DNA of 64,000 nucleotides from Halomonas sp. CUBES01 (GTDB lineage: Bacteria; Pseudomonadota; Gammaproteobacteria; Pseudomonadales; Halomonadaceae). Shown here in pieces: positions 34,010 to 42,933 of this stretch (positions within the stretch are counted from its first letter, which is position 1; each line of letters opens with the position of its first letter). The DNA lies in assembly GCF_020991005.1 (NCBI RefSeq), contig NZ_JAJLLW010000005.1:248001-312000 (forward strand), read 5' to 3'. The notes beneath the pieces were generated by a model. The model had not been told where the DNA came from and searched no databases. It saw nothing but the letters and a program-made list of their open reading frames with translations. The translations under genes were made by a program, and so were the position numbers.

Positions 34010-35620
34010 TTACCAGGGCAGTACCGCGGCATCGGTGCGAGGCTCAGTGCCGCCGCAGAGCACCCCGGTTTCCGCGTCGCGCAGAATGATCTGTCCACGA
34101 CCGAAACTCACAGAATCTGCTTTCTTGACGATGTGATGGCCTCGACGCGCGAGAGCCTGCGCCAGGTGGTCGGGAAAATGGGGTTCGACTTCCACAGTCC
34201 GGCCTCCCGTCCACTGCCAGCGTGGTGTGTCCAGCGCCGCCTGAGGATTCAGGGCGTCATCCAGCATCCCCGTGATGACCTGGACATGGCCCTGGGGTTG
34301 CATGAAGCCTCCCATGACCCCGAACGGTCCCACTGCCTGGCCGTTGCGGGTGATAAACCCGGGAATGATGGTGTGGTAGGTGCGTTTGCCAGGCGCCAGG
34401 GCATTGGTGTGCCCCTCATCCAGCTTGAAGGACCAGCCGCGGTTTTGGAGGCTGATGCCCGTGCCCGGGACGACGATGCCTGAGCCGAAGCCTTTGAAGT
34501 TGCTCTGGATTAAGGAAACCATGTTGCCTTCGGCGTCCGCCGTGGCGAGATAGACCGTTCCTCCGGTGATGGGGTTGCCGTGCACCGGATCCATTGCTTT
34601 CTCACCGATGGTGGCAGCACGGCGCTTCAGGTAGCCAGTGTCCAGCATCTGAGCGACGCTCGGCTTCATTGCCTCGGGGTCCGTGATGTGATGCAGCCCG
34701 TCCACGTAGGCGAGCTTGGTGGCCTCGATGCGGCGATGCAGCGTCTCGACGGGGTCTCTTCCTTCTTCACCAAGGTGCTCGAGCATGCCGAGTGCCTGAA
34801 GCGCGATCATGCCGCAGCCGTTGGGCGGAATTTCCCATATCTCATGGTCGCGATAGCGCGTACTGATGGGAGTTACCCACTCCGGCGCAAAGGCCGCGAG
34901 GTCCTCTTTGCGCAGCAATCCCCCGTGTTCACGGAAGAAGGCGTCGATACGATCGGCCAGTTCGCCTTCATAGAAAGCCCGGGCGTGGGTGTCTGCGATC
35001 AAGCGCAGGCTTTGTGCATGATCAGGGGACGCCCACATCTCGCCTGGGCGAGGCGCATGCCCTTTGGGCGCGAAGGTTTCGAACCACGGCTTAAAGGCGG
35101 CTTCCTCGTAGCGGCTGAAGGCCTGATAACCGTCTTCCCATAGCTGGCTTACCAAGGGAGATACCGGGAAGCCTTCTTCGGCCAGGCTAATGGCTGGTGC
35201 CAGAAGATCTGCAAACGGCAGGCGGCCAAAACGTTCCGACAGCGTGGCCCAGGCAGCGGGAGCGCCGGGAACCGTTACGGGAATGAGGCCGTGCTCGGGC
35301 ATGGTGTCGTGATGACCCATTCCTTTGACGGCCTCGATCGTGGCCGACTGTGGCGCGGGGCCACTGGCATTCAGGCCGTGGAGCTCGCCATTCATCCATA
35401 CGATGGCGAAAGCGTCACTACCCAGGCCGTTGGACGTCGGCTCCACTACGGTGAGGGCGGCAGCGGTGGCGATCGCCGCATCAACGGCATTACCACCCTG
35501 ACGCAGGATCTGCATACCGGCTTCAGCACCGAGAGGCTGTGAGGTGGCGACCATGCCACGGCGGCCAAAGGTTGCCATACGGCGGGAGGGGCTTGGGTAA
35601 TAACGCGCATCGAATTGCAT
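34010..35620 (-). CDS. Gamma-glutamyltransferase family protein
   Basis: A 536-residue N-terminal-nucleophile hydrolase of the GGT family. Recognised by GMVATSQPLGAEAGMQILRQGGNAVDAAIATAAAL near 22-56 and PTSNGLGSDAFAIVW. The processing site and probable nucleophile T355 is in GNPITGGTVYLATADAEGNMVS, and PFGVMGGFMQPQGHVQV lies near the C-terminus. There is no signal peptide, unlike classical periplasmic GGT, so it is probably cytoplasmic and may act as an acylase or hydrolase on gamma-glutamyl or other amide conjugates. The tctCBA importer downstream and the divergent amino-acid ABC importer suggest uptake and hydrolysis of a conjugate. Confidence 0.88.
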   Translation of the reverse strand: MQFDARYYPSPSRRMATFGRRGMVATSQPLGAEAGMQILRQGGNAVDAAIATAAALTVVEPTSNGLGSDAFAIVWMNGELHGLNASGPAPQSATIEAVKGMGHHDTMPEHGLIPVTVPGAPAAWATLSERFGRLPFADLLAPAISLAEEGFPVSPLVSQLWEDGYQAFSRYEEAAFKPWFETFAPKGHAPRPGEMWASPDHAQSLRLIADTHARAFYEGELADRIDAFFREHGGLLRKEDLAAFAPEWVTPISTRYRDHEIWEIPPNGCGMIALQALGMLEHLGEEGRDPVETLHRRIEATKLAYVDGLHHITDPEAMKPSVAQMLDTGYLKRRAATIGEKAMDPVHGNPITGGTVYLATADAEGNMVSLIQSNFKGFGSGIVVPGTGISLQNRGWSFKLDEGHTNALAPGKRTYHTIIPGFITRNGQAVGPFGVMGGFMQPQGHVQVITGMLDDALNPQAALDTPRWQWTGGRTVEVEPHFPDHLAQALARRGHHIVKKADSVSFGRGQIILRDAETGVLCGGTEPRTDAAVLPW

Positions 35621-35958
35621 TCTGGGTTCCTTGCTTGTGGCGTCGGCAGTCGAGTTTCGGCACTAAAATTGATTTTGACGCTGGTGTTATCTTTTCTGAT
35701 AAAAAATCGATTATCTTTTATAGAATATATGTTGTGGCAGAAAGCAGCGTCAACCTTCAGTGAAAGGAGGCCCATTGAGCCTGAACGGGTTTCTGCGAAC
35801 GCAGGGAGGGACGGCGGTGTTCCGCTGGCGGAAAATTGGCGATCTGTATGCTTGTGAGCGCTTATCAACTTGACAGGCTTGCTCGGAGCTGACCAAACTC
35901 AAATCTGCTAAAAATAAACCCGAAATTACAAAAACCACACAAATCAAAGGGAAACTTC
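35621..35958. promoter_or_regulatory. Divergent control region between ggt and the amino-acid ABC operon
   Basis: A 338-base region without a gene. It is AT-rich at 35660-35740, with TTATCTTTT repeated at 35687-35695 and 35711-35719 and a possible TTGACG box near 35675. The segment before the binding-protein start (35900-35958) is also AT-rich with a GGGAAA ribosome-binding site. The promoters are not resolved. Confidence 0.4.
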
Positions 35959-36810
35959 ATGAAAAAACTATCTTTTTTATCCGCCGCAGTGCTTTGTTCG
36001 GCGATTAGCGGAAGCTTTTTTATAACGTCTGCGCAGGCTCAGGAGTCTTATACTGTCGGCGTGGAAGCTTCTTTCCCGCCCTGGGCATACGTTGAAGGTG
36101 GTGAATTCAAAGGGATTGCCATTGATGCCATGGACGCCATTGCGGATGAGGCCGGTTTTGAAATTGAGTTTCAGGATATGCCCTTTCCGTCATTGATCCC
36201 CGCATTAGCTGCAGAAAAAATTGATATTCTCGCCACTGGGCTGACGGTGACTGAAGAGCGTAGCCAGAATATCGACTTTACGATTCCCTGGTGGGAAACG
36301 AACGACGTGGTGCTGGTGCCCGAGGACTCTGATCTAAACGTCTTTACGGCGGTGTGCTGTGGTGCGCGCGTGGGTGTTCAGGGGGGCTCTTCTCAGCAAG
36401 CCTGGATGGAAGAAAATATTGTCAACTCCAGTGATATAGACGTAGAACTTGCCAAGTACGATAACTATGTCACTGCTGTTGATGATATGGCAATCGGCCG
36501 TATTTCCTCGGTCATTGTCGACGATACATCCGCACAGGAATATATCAATGCGGGCAGACCAGTAAAAATGGCAGGTAAGATCTACATACGTGCCCCGCTG
36601 GCGCTTGCCGTTTCTAAAGGTGACCCGCAGGAAATTCTGGGCGATCTAAACCAGGGTATTCTGTCGATTTATGAGGCGGGTATCTGGGGCGAGATTATCG
36701 AGGAATACATTCCCGGCGTGACGCCTCCTGCGATTCCTGGCCATATGCCCGGCTTTGTTGACACTTATCAGAAGCCTGTTGCTGGTCTTCCCGAGTTAGG
36801 TAACGAATAA
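35959..36810 (+). CDS. Polar amino-acid ABC transporter binding protein
   Basis: A 283-residue periplasmic family 3 binding protein with a signal peptide ending ITSAQA near residue 27. Landmarks are YTVGVEASFPPWAYVEGGEFKGIAIDAMDAIADEAG, MPFPSLIPALAAEKIDILATGLTVTEERSQNIDFT and RVGVQGGSSQQAWME. The usual acidic and arginine residues that clamp the amino-acid head group are present (TEERSQ). It opens an operon with two permeases and one ATPase. The exact amino acid is not predictable. Confidence 0.9.
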   Translation: MKKLSFLSAAVLCSAISGSFFITSAQAQESYTVGVEASFPPWAYVEGGEFKGIAIDAMDAIADEAGFEIEFQDMPFPSLIPALAAEKIDILATGLTVTEERSQNIDFTIPWWETNDVVLVPEDSDLNVFTAVCCGARVGVQGGSSQQAWMEENIVNSSDIDVELAKYDNYVTAVDDMAIGRISSVIVDDTSAQEYINAGRPVKMAGKIYIRAPLALAVSKGDPQEILGDLNQGILSIYEAGIWGEIIEEYIPGVTPPAIPGHMPGFVDTYQKPVAGLPELGNE

Positions 36811-36875
36811 CCGTTCGTTTTCCAGGTGCGGCCTGATCTAAATCAGGTCGCTCCCTGTGTTGTAGGGAAGCTTTC

Positions 36876-37544
36876 ATGAATATCTACGACGTATTGATAC
36901 GTGATTTCCCTTTCTTGCTTAAAGGGTTGGGCGTCGCCATCGTTCTGTTGGCGGCGCTTCTCTTGATCGGTTTTGTACTTGGGATGGCAATTTGCTTGAT
37001 CCAGCTCTATGGGCCCAAGTCACGCCTGGTGCAGTGGCCGCTAAAAGCTTATGAACGTATCTTTCGTGGCATTCCGATCATCATCATGCTGTTCATCTTT
37101 TATTATGGTATCTCGGGCGTTTGGGATATTTCAGCATTTGGTGCCGCTATTCTTGCCATGGGGCTTCGCTCAGCGGCTTACCAGTCGCAGATTTTCCGTA
37201 GTGCCTTCCAGTCGGTGCCTGCAGGGCAAATGATGGCCGCCCGTGCTATGGGAATGTCCAAATTAAGTGCCATTCGGCACATCATGTTTCCGCAGGCAGC
37301 ACGCCATGCGATTGGCCCCTGGACGAACGAGTTTTCTTCCGAGATCAAAGAGACGTCTCTGGCTTATGTCATTGGTGTCGTTGAGCTGACACGTCAGGCG
37401 CACTATATCATTACCAGTACCCAGGGGAATGTGTTGACCGTGTTTGCCGTGGTCGCGCTCTTGTACTTCATTCTTAATCGCGCGGGTAACAGTTTGCTGT
37501 ACGCCTTTGAGCGTAAGTTGGCCGTGCCAGGATTCGAAAAATAA
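36876..37544 (+). CDS. Amino-acid ABC transporter permease (HisM/GlnP type), first
   Basis: A 222-residue inner-membrane permease with about five transmembrane segments. The family EAA loop reads SVPAGQMMAARAMGMSKLSAIRHIMFPQAAR near 119-149. The N-terminal IFRGIPIIIMLFIFYYG segment is characteristic of HisMQ-type permeases. It pairs with the second permease at 38309. Confidence 0.9.
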   Translation: MNIYDVLIRDFPFLLKGLGVAIVLLAALLLIGFVLGMAICLIQLYGPKSRLVQWPLKAYERIFRGIPIIIMLFIFYYGISGVWDISAFGAAILAMGLRSAAYQSQIFRSAFQSVPAGQMMAARAMGMSKLSAIRHIMFPQAARHAIGPWTNEFSSEIKETSLAYVIGVVELTRQAHYIITSTQGNVLTVFAVVALLYFILNRAGNSLLYAFERKLAVPGFEK

Positions 37545-37564
37545 CCTAAGGGGTTCAACCTGCA

Positions 37565-38305
37565 ATGGTCAACGATCTGATTCTGGACGTGCACGACCTG
37601 AAAAAGGCCTACGATGGTGTGGACGTTCTAAAAGGCATCGGCTTTAGTTTGAAAAAGGGGGAAACCAAGGTACTGATTGGCCCTTCAGGGTCGGGTAAAA
37701 GCACGTTGTTGAGGTGTATCAACTATCTCACTACTCCGGATGCCGGTTGTATCAAGTTAAACGGTGAAGAAGTCCTGGACACGAATATTGATGCAATGCG
37801 GGCGCGAATGGGCTTTGTTTTCCAGGATTTCAATCTATTTTCTCATTTGACCGTGCTCGACAATGTGCGGATTTGCCAGATCAAGGTGAAGGGTAAAGAT
37901 AAGGCTTCTGCCACTGAACGGGCACACCAGGAGCTTGAGCGGGTCGGCTTGGCCGATAGAGCGGAGGCGTATCCCGCTGAGCTTTCCGGTGGCCAGCAGC
38001 AACGTGTTTCGATTGCGCGTGCCTTGGCGATGGACCCCGACGTTCTGCTGTTTGATGAGCCAACATCGGCGCTTGACCCTGAGCTAACGGGGGAAGTGAC
38101 AAAAGTGATGCAACAGCTCGCCAAGGAAGGCATGACAATGGTGGTGGTGACTCATGAAATGAGCTTTGCCCGTCAAGCAGCTGACGAGATTATCTTTATG
38201 GAACATGGGTATATCGTTGAACAGGGGGCGCCCGACTTCATGTTCAATCAATCTACCCACGAGCGGACACGCGCTTTTCTCAACGTTATTGCCGAGCACG
38301 GGTGA
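37565..38305 (+). CDS. Amino-acid ABC transporter ATPase (GlnQ/HisP type)
   Basis: A 246-residue ATPase. It has Walker A GPSGSGKST near residues 40-48, Q-loop FQDFNLF, signature LSGGQQQRVSIARALAMDP, Walker B VLLFDEPTSALDP, and the H-loop VVTHEM. The order SBP-permease-ATPase-permease with tight spacing (20 and 3 bases) marks a complete importer. Confidence 0.95.
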   Translation: MVNDLILDVHDLKKAYDGVDVLKGIGFSLKKGETKVLIGPSGSGKSTLLRCINYLTTPDAGCIKLNGEEVLDTNIDAMRARMGFVFQDFNLFSHLTVLDNVRICQIKVKGKDKASATERAHQELERVGLADRAEAYPAELSGGQQQRVSIARALAMDPDVLLFDEPTSALDPELTGEVTKVMQQLAKEGMTMVVVTHEMSFARQAADEIIFMEHGYIVEQGAPDFMFNQSTHERTRAFLNVIAEHG

Positions 38306-38308
38306 TCC

Positions 38309-38977
38309 ATGCAGGAATTCATTGAATTTGGGATCGAGTGGCTGCCCTCGCTTCTTGCGGGGGTGCCAATCACGCTGTCGCTCTGGATCATTGCGATCAC
38401 GTTGGGGTTCTTTCTAGGCCTCATACTGTGTTGGGCCAGGGTGTATGGCAATCGCCTCTTTTATTGGATCAGCACCGTGTATGTGGAGTTGTTCCGTGGG
38501 ACGCCGATGCTAGTGCAGATGTTTTTTATCTATTTGGGGCTGCCGCATGTCGGGATTGTTTTCGATGCATTCACGGCTGCCGTTATCGCCATAACGCTAA
38601 ACAGTGCGGCCTACCAGGCTGAATATTTTCGTGGATCGGTGCTGTCGGTGCCGCAAGGGCAATTGGTCGCTGCGCGCGCGTGCGGGATGAGTCAGTGGCA
38701 GGCCATTCGCCATATCATGCTGCCACAGGCATTGCGCCGTGTGATTCCTCAGTGGTCCAACGAGGCGATCATCGAGCTCAAGTTTACCTCTATTGCTTAT
38801 ACGATCGGTGTGGTGGAGATCACCGCGATTGCGTCAGATATCGGCTCACGCACGCTGGACTTCTTCATGGTCTTTCTCTGGGCGGGGGTGATTTATCTGG
38901 TGCTGACATCTACCGTAGCAAGTTTGCTGGGCCTGCTCGAAAGACGGACTTACGTTCCCGGTGTTACCAATGTTTAA
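38309..38977 (+). CDS. Amino-acid ABC transporter permease (HisM/GlnP type), second
   Basis: A 222-residue permease homologous to the one at 36876. It has VELFRGTPMLVQMFFIYLG and the EAA loop SVPQGQLVAARACGMSQWQAIRHIMLPQALR. The two permeases should form a heterodimeric channel. It ends the operon, after which the sequence becomes a mosaic with an insertion-sequence scar. Confidence 0.9.
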   Translation: MQEFIEFGIEWLPSLLAGVPITLSLWIIAITLGFFLGLILCWARVYGNRLFYWISTVYVELFRGTPMLVQMFFIYLGLPHVGIVFDAFTAAVIAITLNSAAYQAEYFRGSVLSVPQGQLVAARACGMSQWQAIRHIMLPQALRRVIPQWSNEAIIELKFTSIAYTIGVVEITAIASDIGSRTLDFFMVFLWAGVIYLVLTSTVASLLGLLERRTYVPGVTNV

Positions 38978-39501
38978 TCGTTGTTCAGGCGAGATGGTCC
39001 GTTCCGATGGCAGGGTAGGGTAGGAAAGTGGCTGTTTGAGCGTCGCAAGCGGTGGGCAGCTTCAACCCTTTGGCGGTAATCCTCAAGAAAAACCAGGGTG
39101 CTCAAAAGTAGAATGTTCGGCAAGCTAAACGCAGGGAGATTCTGCATGAAAAAATCAGGTTTTTCCGACCGCCAGATCATGGCCATCCTGAAGCAAGCTG
39201 AGAGCGGTGTATCGGTGCCTGAGCTCCGTAAGCATGGCATGATCAATTGATGCTGAACGCATGATGCAACCGATAAGGATATAAGGCCTTTCCGCAGTGG
39301 TTTGCGACTAAGCGTGTTTGCCTGGGAGAGGCAAAACATTCCCAGCTTACTCATCTAATGACGAACTCTGAAACGTCCGTACACAACCGTCTTCTGCGTT
39401 TCCTGGTCATCAGATACCTAGTTTGTGGTGGCGTTATACCACCTACGTCGGTGTCCAGAATCAGTGAACCACGACACAACAGCGATAGCAAAAAAGATGG
39501 A
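38978..39501. other. Gene-poor segment containing an IS3 scar
   Basis: A 524-base stretch between the ABC operon and the LacI-type regulator. Apart from the orfA remnant at 39146-39250 no gene is visible. It contains the hairpins TTTGCCT-N5-AGGCAAA (39317-39335) and GGTGG-N7-CCACC (about 39427-39443), which could be transcription stops or the edges of lost elements. I could not find paired IS terminal repeats. Confidence 0.5.
39146..39250 (+). pseudogene. IS3-family transposase OrfA remnant
   Basis: A 34-codon frame beginning MKKSGFSDRQIMAILKQAES and GVSVPELRKHGM, the conserved N-terminus of IS3-type OrfA (helix-turn-helix domain). It stops shortly after that. The rest of orfA, the orfB integrase and the inverted repeats are missing, so this is a dead fragment marking an old insertion or deletion event. 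Confidence 0.85.
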
Positions 39502-40536
39502 CTAGGTGCTCTCACCCAGTTGAAGCTTGAAACCGACATCATGCTGACGGCGGACAACATTTTTACCGCTTAGCCGACGGATCAGCTCTTTGGCGGCTAA
39601 ACGGCCCATTTCTTCCCGGGGAGACAGGATCGTGGTCAGTTGGGGAGTGACGTGCTGTCCAAGCGGCAGGCCATTGAATCCTGCAATAGCGATATCATTG
39701 GGGACATTCAGCCCCTGGCGTTGGGCAGCAAGCAGCGCGCCGGCCGCCAGGTCATCGTTGGCGAAATGAATGGCTTGCGTCTTGGGATGTTGCGCAAACA
39801 CTTGATCCAGGCTCTCGGAGCCTGCCTTTAGACTCCCCAGGGTATCGAGTTCGACGATTGGAGCGTCAATGCCATGGGCTTGCAACACCGCCTTATGCCC
39901 TTCATAACGCATGCTGGCCCGGTAATCCTGCGCGAGTCTTGCCCCCACATAAACAATATCCCGATAGCCTTTATCAACCAGGTGGCTGGCCATACAGCGG
40001 CCTGCAGCGACGTGATCGAGACCAACGTTCAGATCCATGCCCTTGCCCAGTTCCATCACCTCCATGATGGGATGCTCCCAGTTTGCCAAAAGTTTGTGGC
40101 AGGCCTTGTTATGGCGAAGTCCGGCGGTGACCAGTGCAGAGCAGGACCAGCCCAGGAAGGTGCGCACTAACTGATACTCGCGATCCAGGTCGTAGTCGGT
40201 ATTACCCAGCAGTATCTGATAGCCCTCGGCTTCCAGCGTTTCCTGCAAGCCCTTGATGACTTCAACAAACACGCTATTGATCAATGACGGCACAATGACG
40301 GCAATCAGCTTTGAACGAGAAGAGGCCAGGCTCCCGGCAACCAGGTTAGGCACGTAGCCCAAGCGTTCCACAGCCGCTAAAACGTTGCGTCGGGTTGTAT
40401 CGCTAACCTTGGTTGGGTTGTTGAGTGCTCTCGATGCCGTAATGGGCGACACGCCAGCCGATTTTGCGACTTGGCTGAGCGTGACCTGATCGGAGTGGCG
40501 TCGATGTTTAGGGGTATGTGAGGGATCTTTAGACAT
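39502..40536 (-). CDS. LacI-family regulator of the tetronate operon
   Basis: A 334-residue LacI/GalR-type repressor. The N-terminal helix-turn-helix reads VTLSQVAKSAGVSPITASRALNNPTKVSDTTR near 18-49, with the hinge helix VAGSLAS. The effector domain (SKLIAVIVPSLINSVFVEVIKGLQE and on) resembles gluconate-type GntR repressors. The start at 40536 is chosen because the upstream extension is not family-like and would overlap operator sequence. It is divergent from ltnD with two palindromic operators in between, so it very likely represses the L-threonate/D-erythronate operon. Confidence 0.9.
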   Translation of the reverse strand: MSKDPSHTPKHRRHSDQVTLSQVAKSAGVSPITASRALNNPTKVSDTTRRNVLAAVERLGYVPNLVAGSLASSRSKLIAVIVPSLINSVFVEVIKGLQETLEAEGYQILLGNTDYDLDREYQLVRTFLGWSCSALVTAGLRHNKACHKLLANWEHPIMEVMELGKGMDLNVGLDHVAAGRCMASHLVDKGYRDIVYVGARLAQDYRASMRYEGHKAVLQAHGIDAPIVELDTLGSLKAGSESLDQVFAQHPKTQAIHFANDDLAAGALLAAQRQGLNVPNDIAIAGFNGLPLGQHVTPQLTTILSPREEMGRLAAKELIRRLSGKNVVRRQHDVGFKLQLGEST

Positions 40537-40592
40537 TGGTTGTATGGGCCTGATGTTTAGCTTGTCAATGTAAAAATAATAATCTAAAAAGA

Positions 40593-40608
40593 ATGATAGC
40601 GCTATCAT
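40593..40608. promoter_or_regulatory. LacI-type operator, perfect palindrome
   Basis: ATGATAGCGCTATCAT is a perfect 16-bp palindrome with the central CG step typical of LacI-family sites. It lies between the divergent regulator and ltnD. Confidence 0.85.
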
Positions 40609-40622
40609 GACAGCGCTATCAT
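40607..40622. promoter_or_regulatory. LacI-type operator, second overlapping copy
   Basis: ATGACAGCGCTATCAT differs from the first palindrome at one position and overlaps it by two bases, with centres 14 bp apart. Two dimers could hardly bind both sites on the same face, so they may be alternative or cooperative sites for the two divergent promoters. Confidence 0.75.
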
Positions 40623-40701
40623 AAGCCTTGAAATAACGGACAATCTAAAAATTAGCGCCGTGTTGATGGCAACCAACGCAACAAAATTGAGGTGGCAGCC
40701 A

Positions 40702-41634
40702 GTGAGTCAAGACAAACAACAATCACTTCAAGTAGGCGTTATTGGCCTGGGTGCCATGGGGGTGGGAACCGCTTCCACCCTGCATCAGCAGGGCTTTGAC
40801 GTGACCGGGTGTGATATTTCTGCCGAGGCGCGTGATGCCTTTGCGGCAGCCGGGGGAAAAAGCGTGGCAACCCCTGCTGAACTGGCTCACTGCCATATCG
40901 TGTTGGTGGTCGTCGTTAACGGGGCCCAGGCTGAACAGGTGCTGTTCGGTGAACAGGGGGTGGTAAGCCGTCTGGCGCCGGGTAGCCTGATCATCCAGTG
41001 TGCGACGGTGGCGCCCAGCCAGGCAAAACAGCTGGGTGAACGTTTGTCGGCCGCGGGGGTGATGCTCCTCGATGCGCCGATCAGCGGTGGTGCGGCTAAA
41101 GCCAAAAGCGGCGAACTATCGGTGATGGCGTCCGGCGCCGAGGACGCTTTTACATACGGCCAGCCAGTGCTCGACGCCATGGCCGCCAAGGTCTACCGCC
41201 TTGGCGATGCCCCTGGGGTCGGTTCCAGCATGAAGCTGGTCAATCAACTCTTGGCAGGCGTGCATATTGCCACCGCCGCTGAAGCCATGGCGTTGGGGAT
41301 TCGCATGGGACTCGACCCTGACGTCATGTACGAGGTGATTACCCACTCGGCAGGCAATTCCTGGATGTTCGAAAACCGGGTGCCTCACATTCTGAATGGC
41401 GACTACACACCGCTTTCGGCCGTGGATATCTTCGTTAAAGACCTCAATATCGTCCACCAAACCGGGCGCGAGCTATCGCTATCAACGCCGGTAGCGGCCA
41501 GTGCGCTGCAGCAGTTTACCGCCGCCAGCGGTGCCGGTTTTGGGCGCGACGATGATTCGTCGGTGATTAAAGTTTATCAGCGCCTATCAGGTATCGAGTT
41601 GCCCGAAGCCGCCAACGACCACCAGGGAGCCTGA
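40702..41634 (+). CDS. ltnD: L-threonate dehydrogenase (beta-hydroxyacid dehydrogenase family)
   Basis: A 310-residue NAD-dependent dehydrogenase. It has the Rossmann motif VGVIGLGAMGVG near the N-terminus, DAPISGGAAKAKSGELSVMASG and the catalytic lysine in GSSMKLVNQLLAGVHIATAAEAMALG. Operon context with OtnK, OtnC and OtnI identifies it as LtnD, which oxidises L-threonate at C2. The start is uncertain: GTG at 40702 has GAGG at a good distance and is preferred over ATG 40666, which would add 12 residues. Confidence 0.88.
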   Translation: MSQDKQQSLQVGVIGLGAMGVGTASTLHQQGFDVTGCDISAEARDAFAAAGGKSVATPAELAHCHIVLVVVVNGAQAEQVLFGEQGVVSRLAPGSLIIQCATVAPSQAKQLGERLSAAGVMLLDAPISGGAAKAKSGELSVMASGAEDAFTYGQPVLDAMAAKVYRLGDAPGVGSSMKLVNQLLAGVHIATAAEAMALGIRMGLDPDVMYEVITHSAGNSWMFENRVPHILNGDYTPLSAVDIFVKDLNIVHQTGRELSLSTPVAASALQQFTAASGAGFGRDDDSSVIKVYQRLSGIELPEAANDHQGA

Positions 41635-41637
41635 ACC

Positions 41638-42933
41638 ATGGGGATGGGATCACGCATCGTACTGGGCGCCATTGCCGATGACTTCACTGGGGCGACCGAT
41701 CTTGCCAACAACCTGGTGCGTGGTGGCATGCGCTGCCTGCAGGTCATCGGTGTGCCCCGGGAAGATATTGACCTGACGCATATCGATGCGGTGGTGGTGG
41801 CGCTGAAGTCCCGCTCCTGTCCGGTGGATGAGGCCGTGGCCGATTCCCTCGCGGCGCTGGACTGGCTCCGTCGGCAGGGTGCCCGTCAGGTGTTCTTCAA
41901 GTACTGCTCCACCTTTGATTCCACCGACCAGGGCAATATCGGCCCGGTCGCTGATGCGTTGCTAGACGCTTTAGGGGCTTCTCAAACCGTGATGGTGCCC
42001 GCCTTCCCGGTCAATGGCCGTACGGTTTATCAAGGCCATCTGTTTGTGGGCGACCGTTTGCTCAACGACAGCGGCATGCAGGACCATCCTTTGAACCCCA
42101 TGCAGGATGCGGACCTGGTGCGGGTGCTCTCCCGGCAAACACCGCACAAAGTGGGGTTGGCCAACCATGCGTTACTCGCCCAGGGCGCTGACGCAACGCG
42201 TCGGCATTTATCGGCACTCGCCGACAAGGAGGTACGTCACGTCATTTGCGATTCCCTGGACGAAAAGGATCTGGACGTCCTCGCTGAAGCGACTGTTTTG
42301 ATGCCCTTGGTCACTGGCGGCTCTGGTCTGGGGCAGGCGCTGCCTGCCCAGTACCGGGCCCATGGCTGGCTGGCTACCATCAATGAGCCAGGGCGTTTAT
42401 CCCCTGCCACTGGAAGTGCGTTGGTGCTTTCCGGCAGTTGTTCCCGTGCGACGCTTGCCCAGGTGGAGGATTTTCTGGCCAAACACCCGGATGGTGGCTT
42501 TGCTCTTGATCCGTTGGCGTTGGCTGAAGGCGGGCAGCAGGAAAAGGCGTTGGCCTTTGCTCGGCAGCGGTTGTCTCAGGAGGCCCCCCTACTGATCTAC
42601 GCCTCGGCTATGCCTGAAAAGGTGAATGCAGCGCAGCAAGCGCTAGGCGTGGCGCGTGCTGGCGCCCTGGTAGAAGAGGCGCTCAGCCAATTGGCGGTCA
42701 CACTGGTCAAGGAGGGTGTTGGCCGGTTGCTGGTGGCCGGGGGGGAAACCTCAGGTGCCGTGGTGTCGGCGTTGGGGATTACGGCCTTGCATATTGGTGA
42801 GCAGATCGACCCCGGCGTGCCCTGGACCCAGGCCCCGCTACCCGGGCGCGAGGCACCGCTTTCCATGGCACTGAAGTCCGGCAACTTTGGTGGCGTCGAT
42901 TTCTTCACAAGAGCGTTCGAGGTGCTGGCATGA
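41638..42933 (+). CDS. otnK: 3-oxo-tetronate 4-kinase (DUF1537 family)
   Basis: A 431-residue four-carbon acid sugar kinase. The N-terminal substrate domain starts LGAIADDFTGATDLANNLVRGG. The C-terminal nucleotide domain contains SGSCSRATLAQVEDF, LLVAGGETSGAVVSALGI and a terminal PLSMALKSGNFGGVDFF. It phosphorylates the 3-oxo acid made by OtnI so that OtnC can decarboxylate it. It is spaced three bases after ltnD and overlaps otnC by 4 bases. Confidence 0.93.
   Translation: MGMGSRIVLGAIADDFTGATDLANNLVRGGMRCLQVIGVPREDIDLTHIDAVVVALKSRSCPVDEAVADSLAALDWLRRQGARQVFFKYCSTFDSTDQGNIGPVADALLDALGASQTVMVPAFPVNGRTVYQGHLFVGDRLLNDSGMQDHPLNPMQDADLVRVLSRQTPHKVGLANHALLAQGADATRRHLSALADKEVRHVICDSLDEKDLDVLAEATVLMPLVTGGSGLGQALPAQYRAHGWLATINEPGRLSPATGSALVLSGSCSRATLAQVEDFLAKHPDGGFALDPLALAEGGQQEKALAFARQRLSQEAPLLIYASAMPEKVNAAQQALGVARAGALVEEALSQLAVTLVKEGVGRLLVAGGETSGAVVSALGITALHIGEQIDPGVPWTQAPLPGREAPLSMALKSGNFGGVDFFTRAFEVLA

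Noticed and set aside
39316..39337. Hairpin TTTGCCT/AGGCAAA as terminator of the ABC operon
   Set aside because: No T-run follows on the coding side and it is more than 300 bases from the operon end; kept only as a note in the gene-poor segment.
38978..39501. Complete IS3 element
   Set aside because: Only the first 34 codons of OrfA are recognisable; no integrase frame or paired terminal inverted repeats were found.
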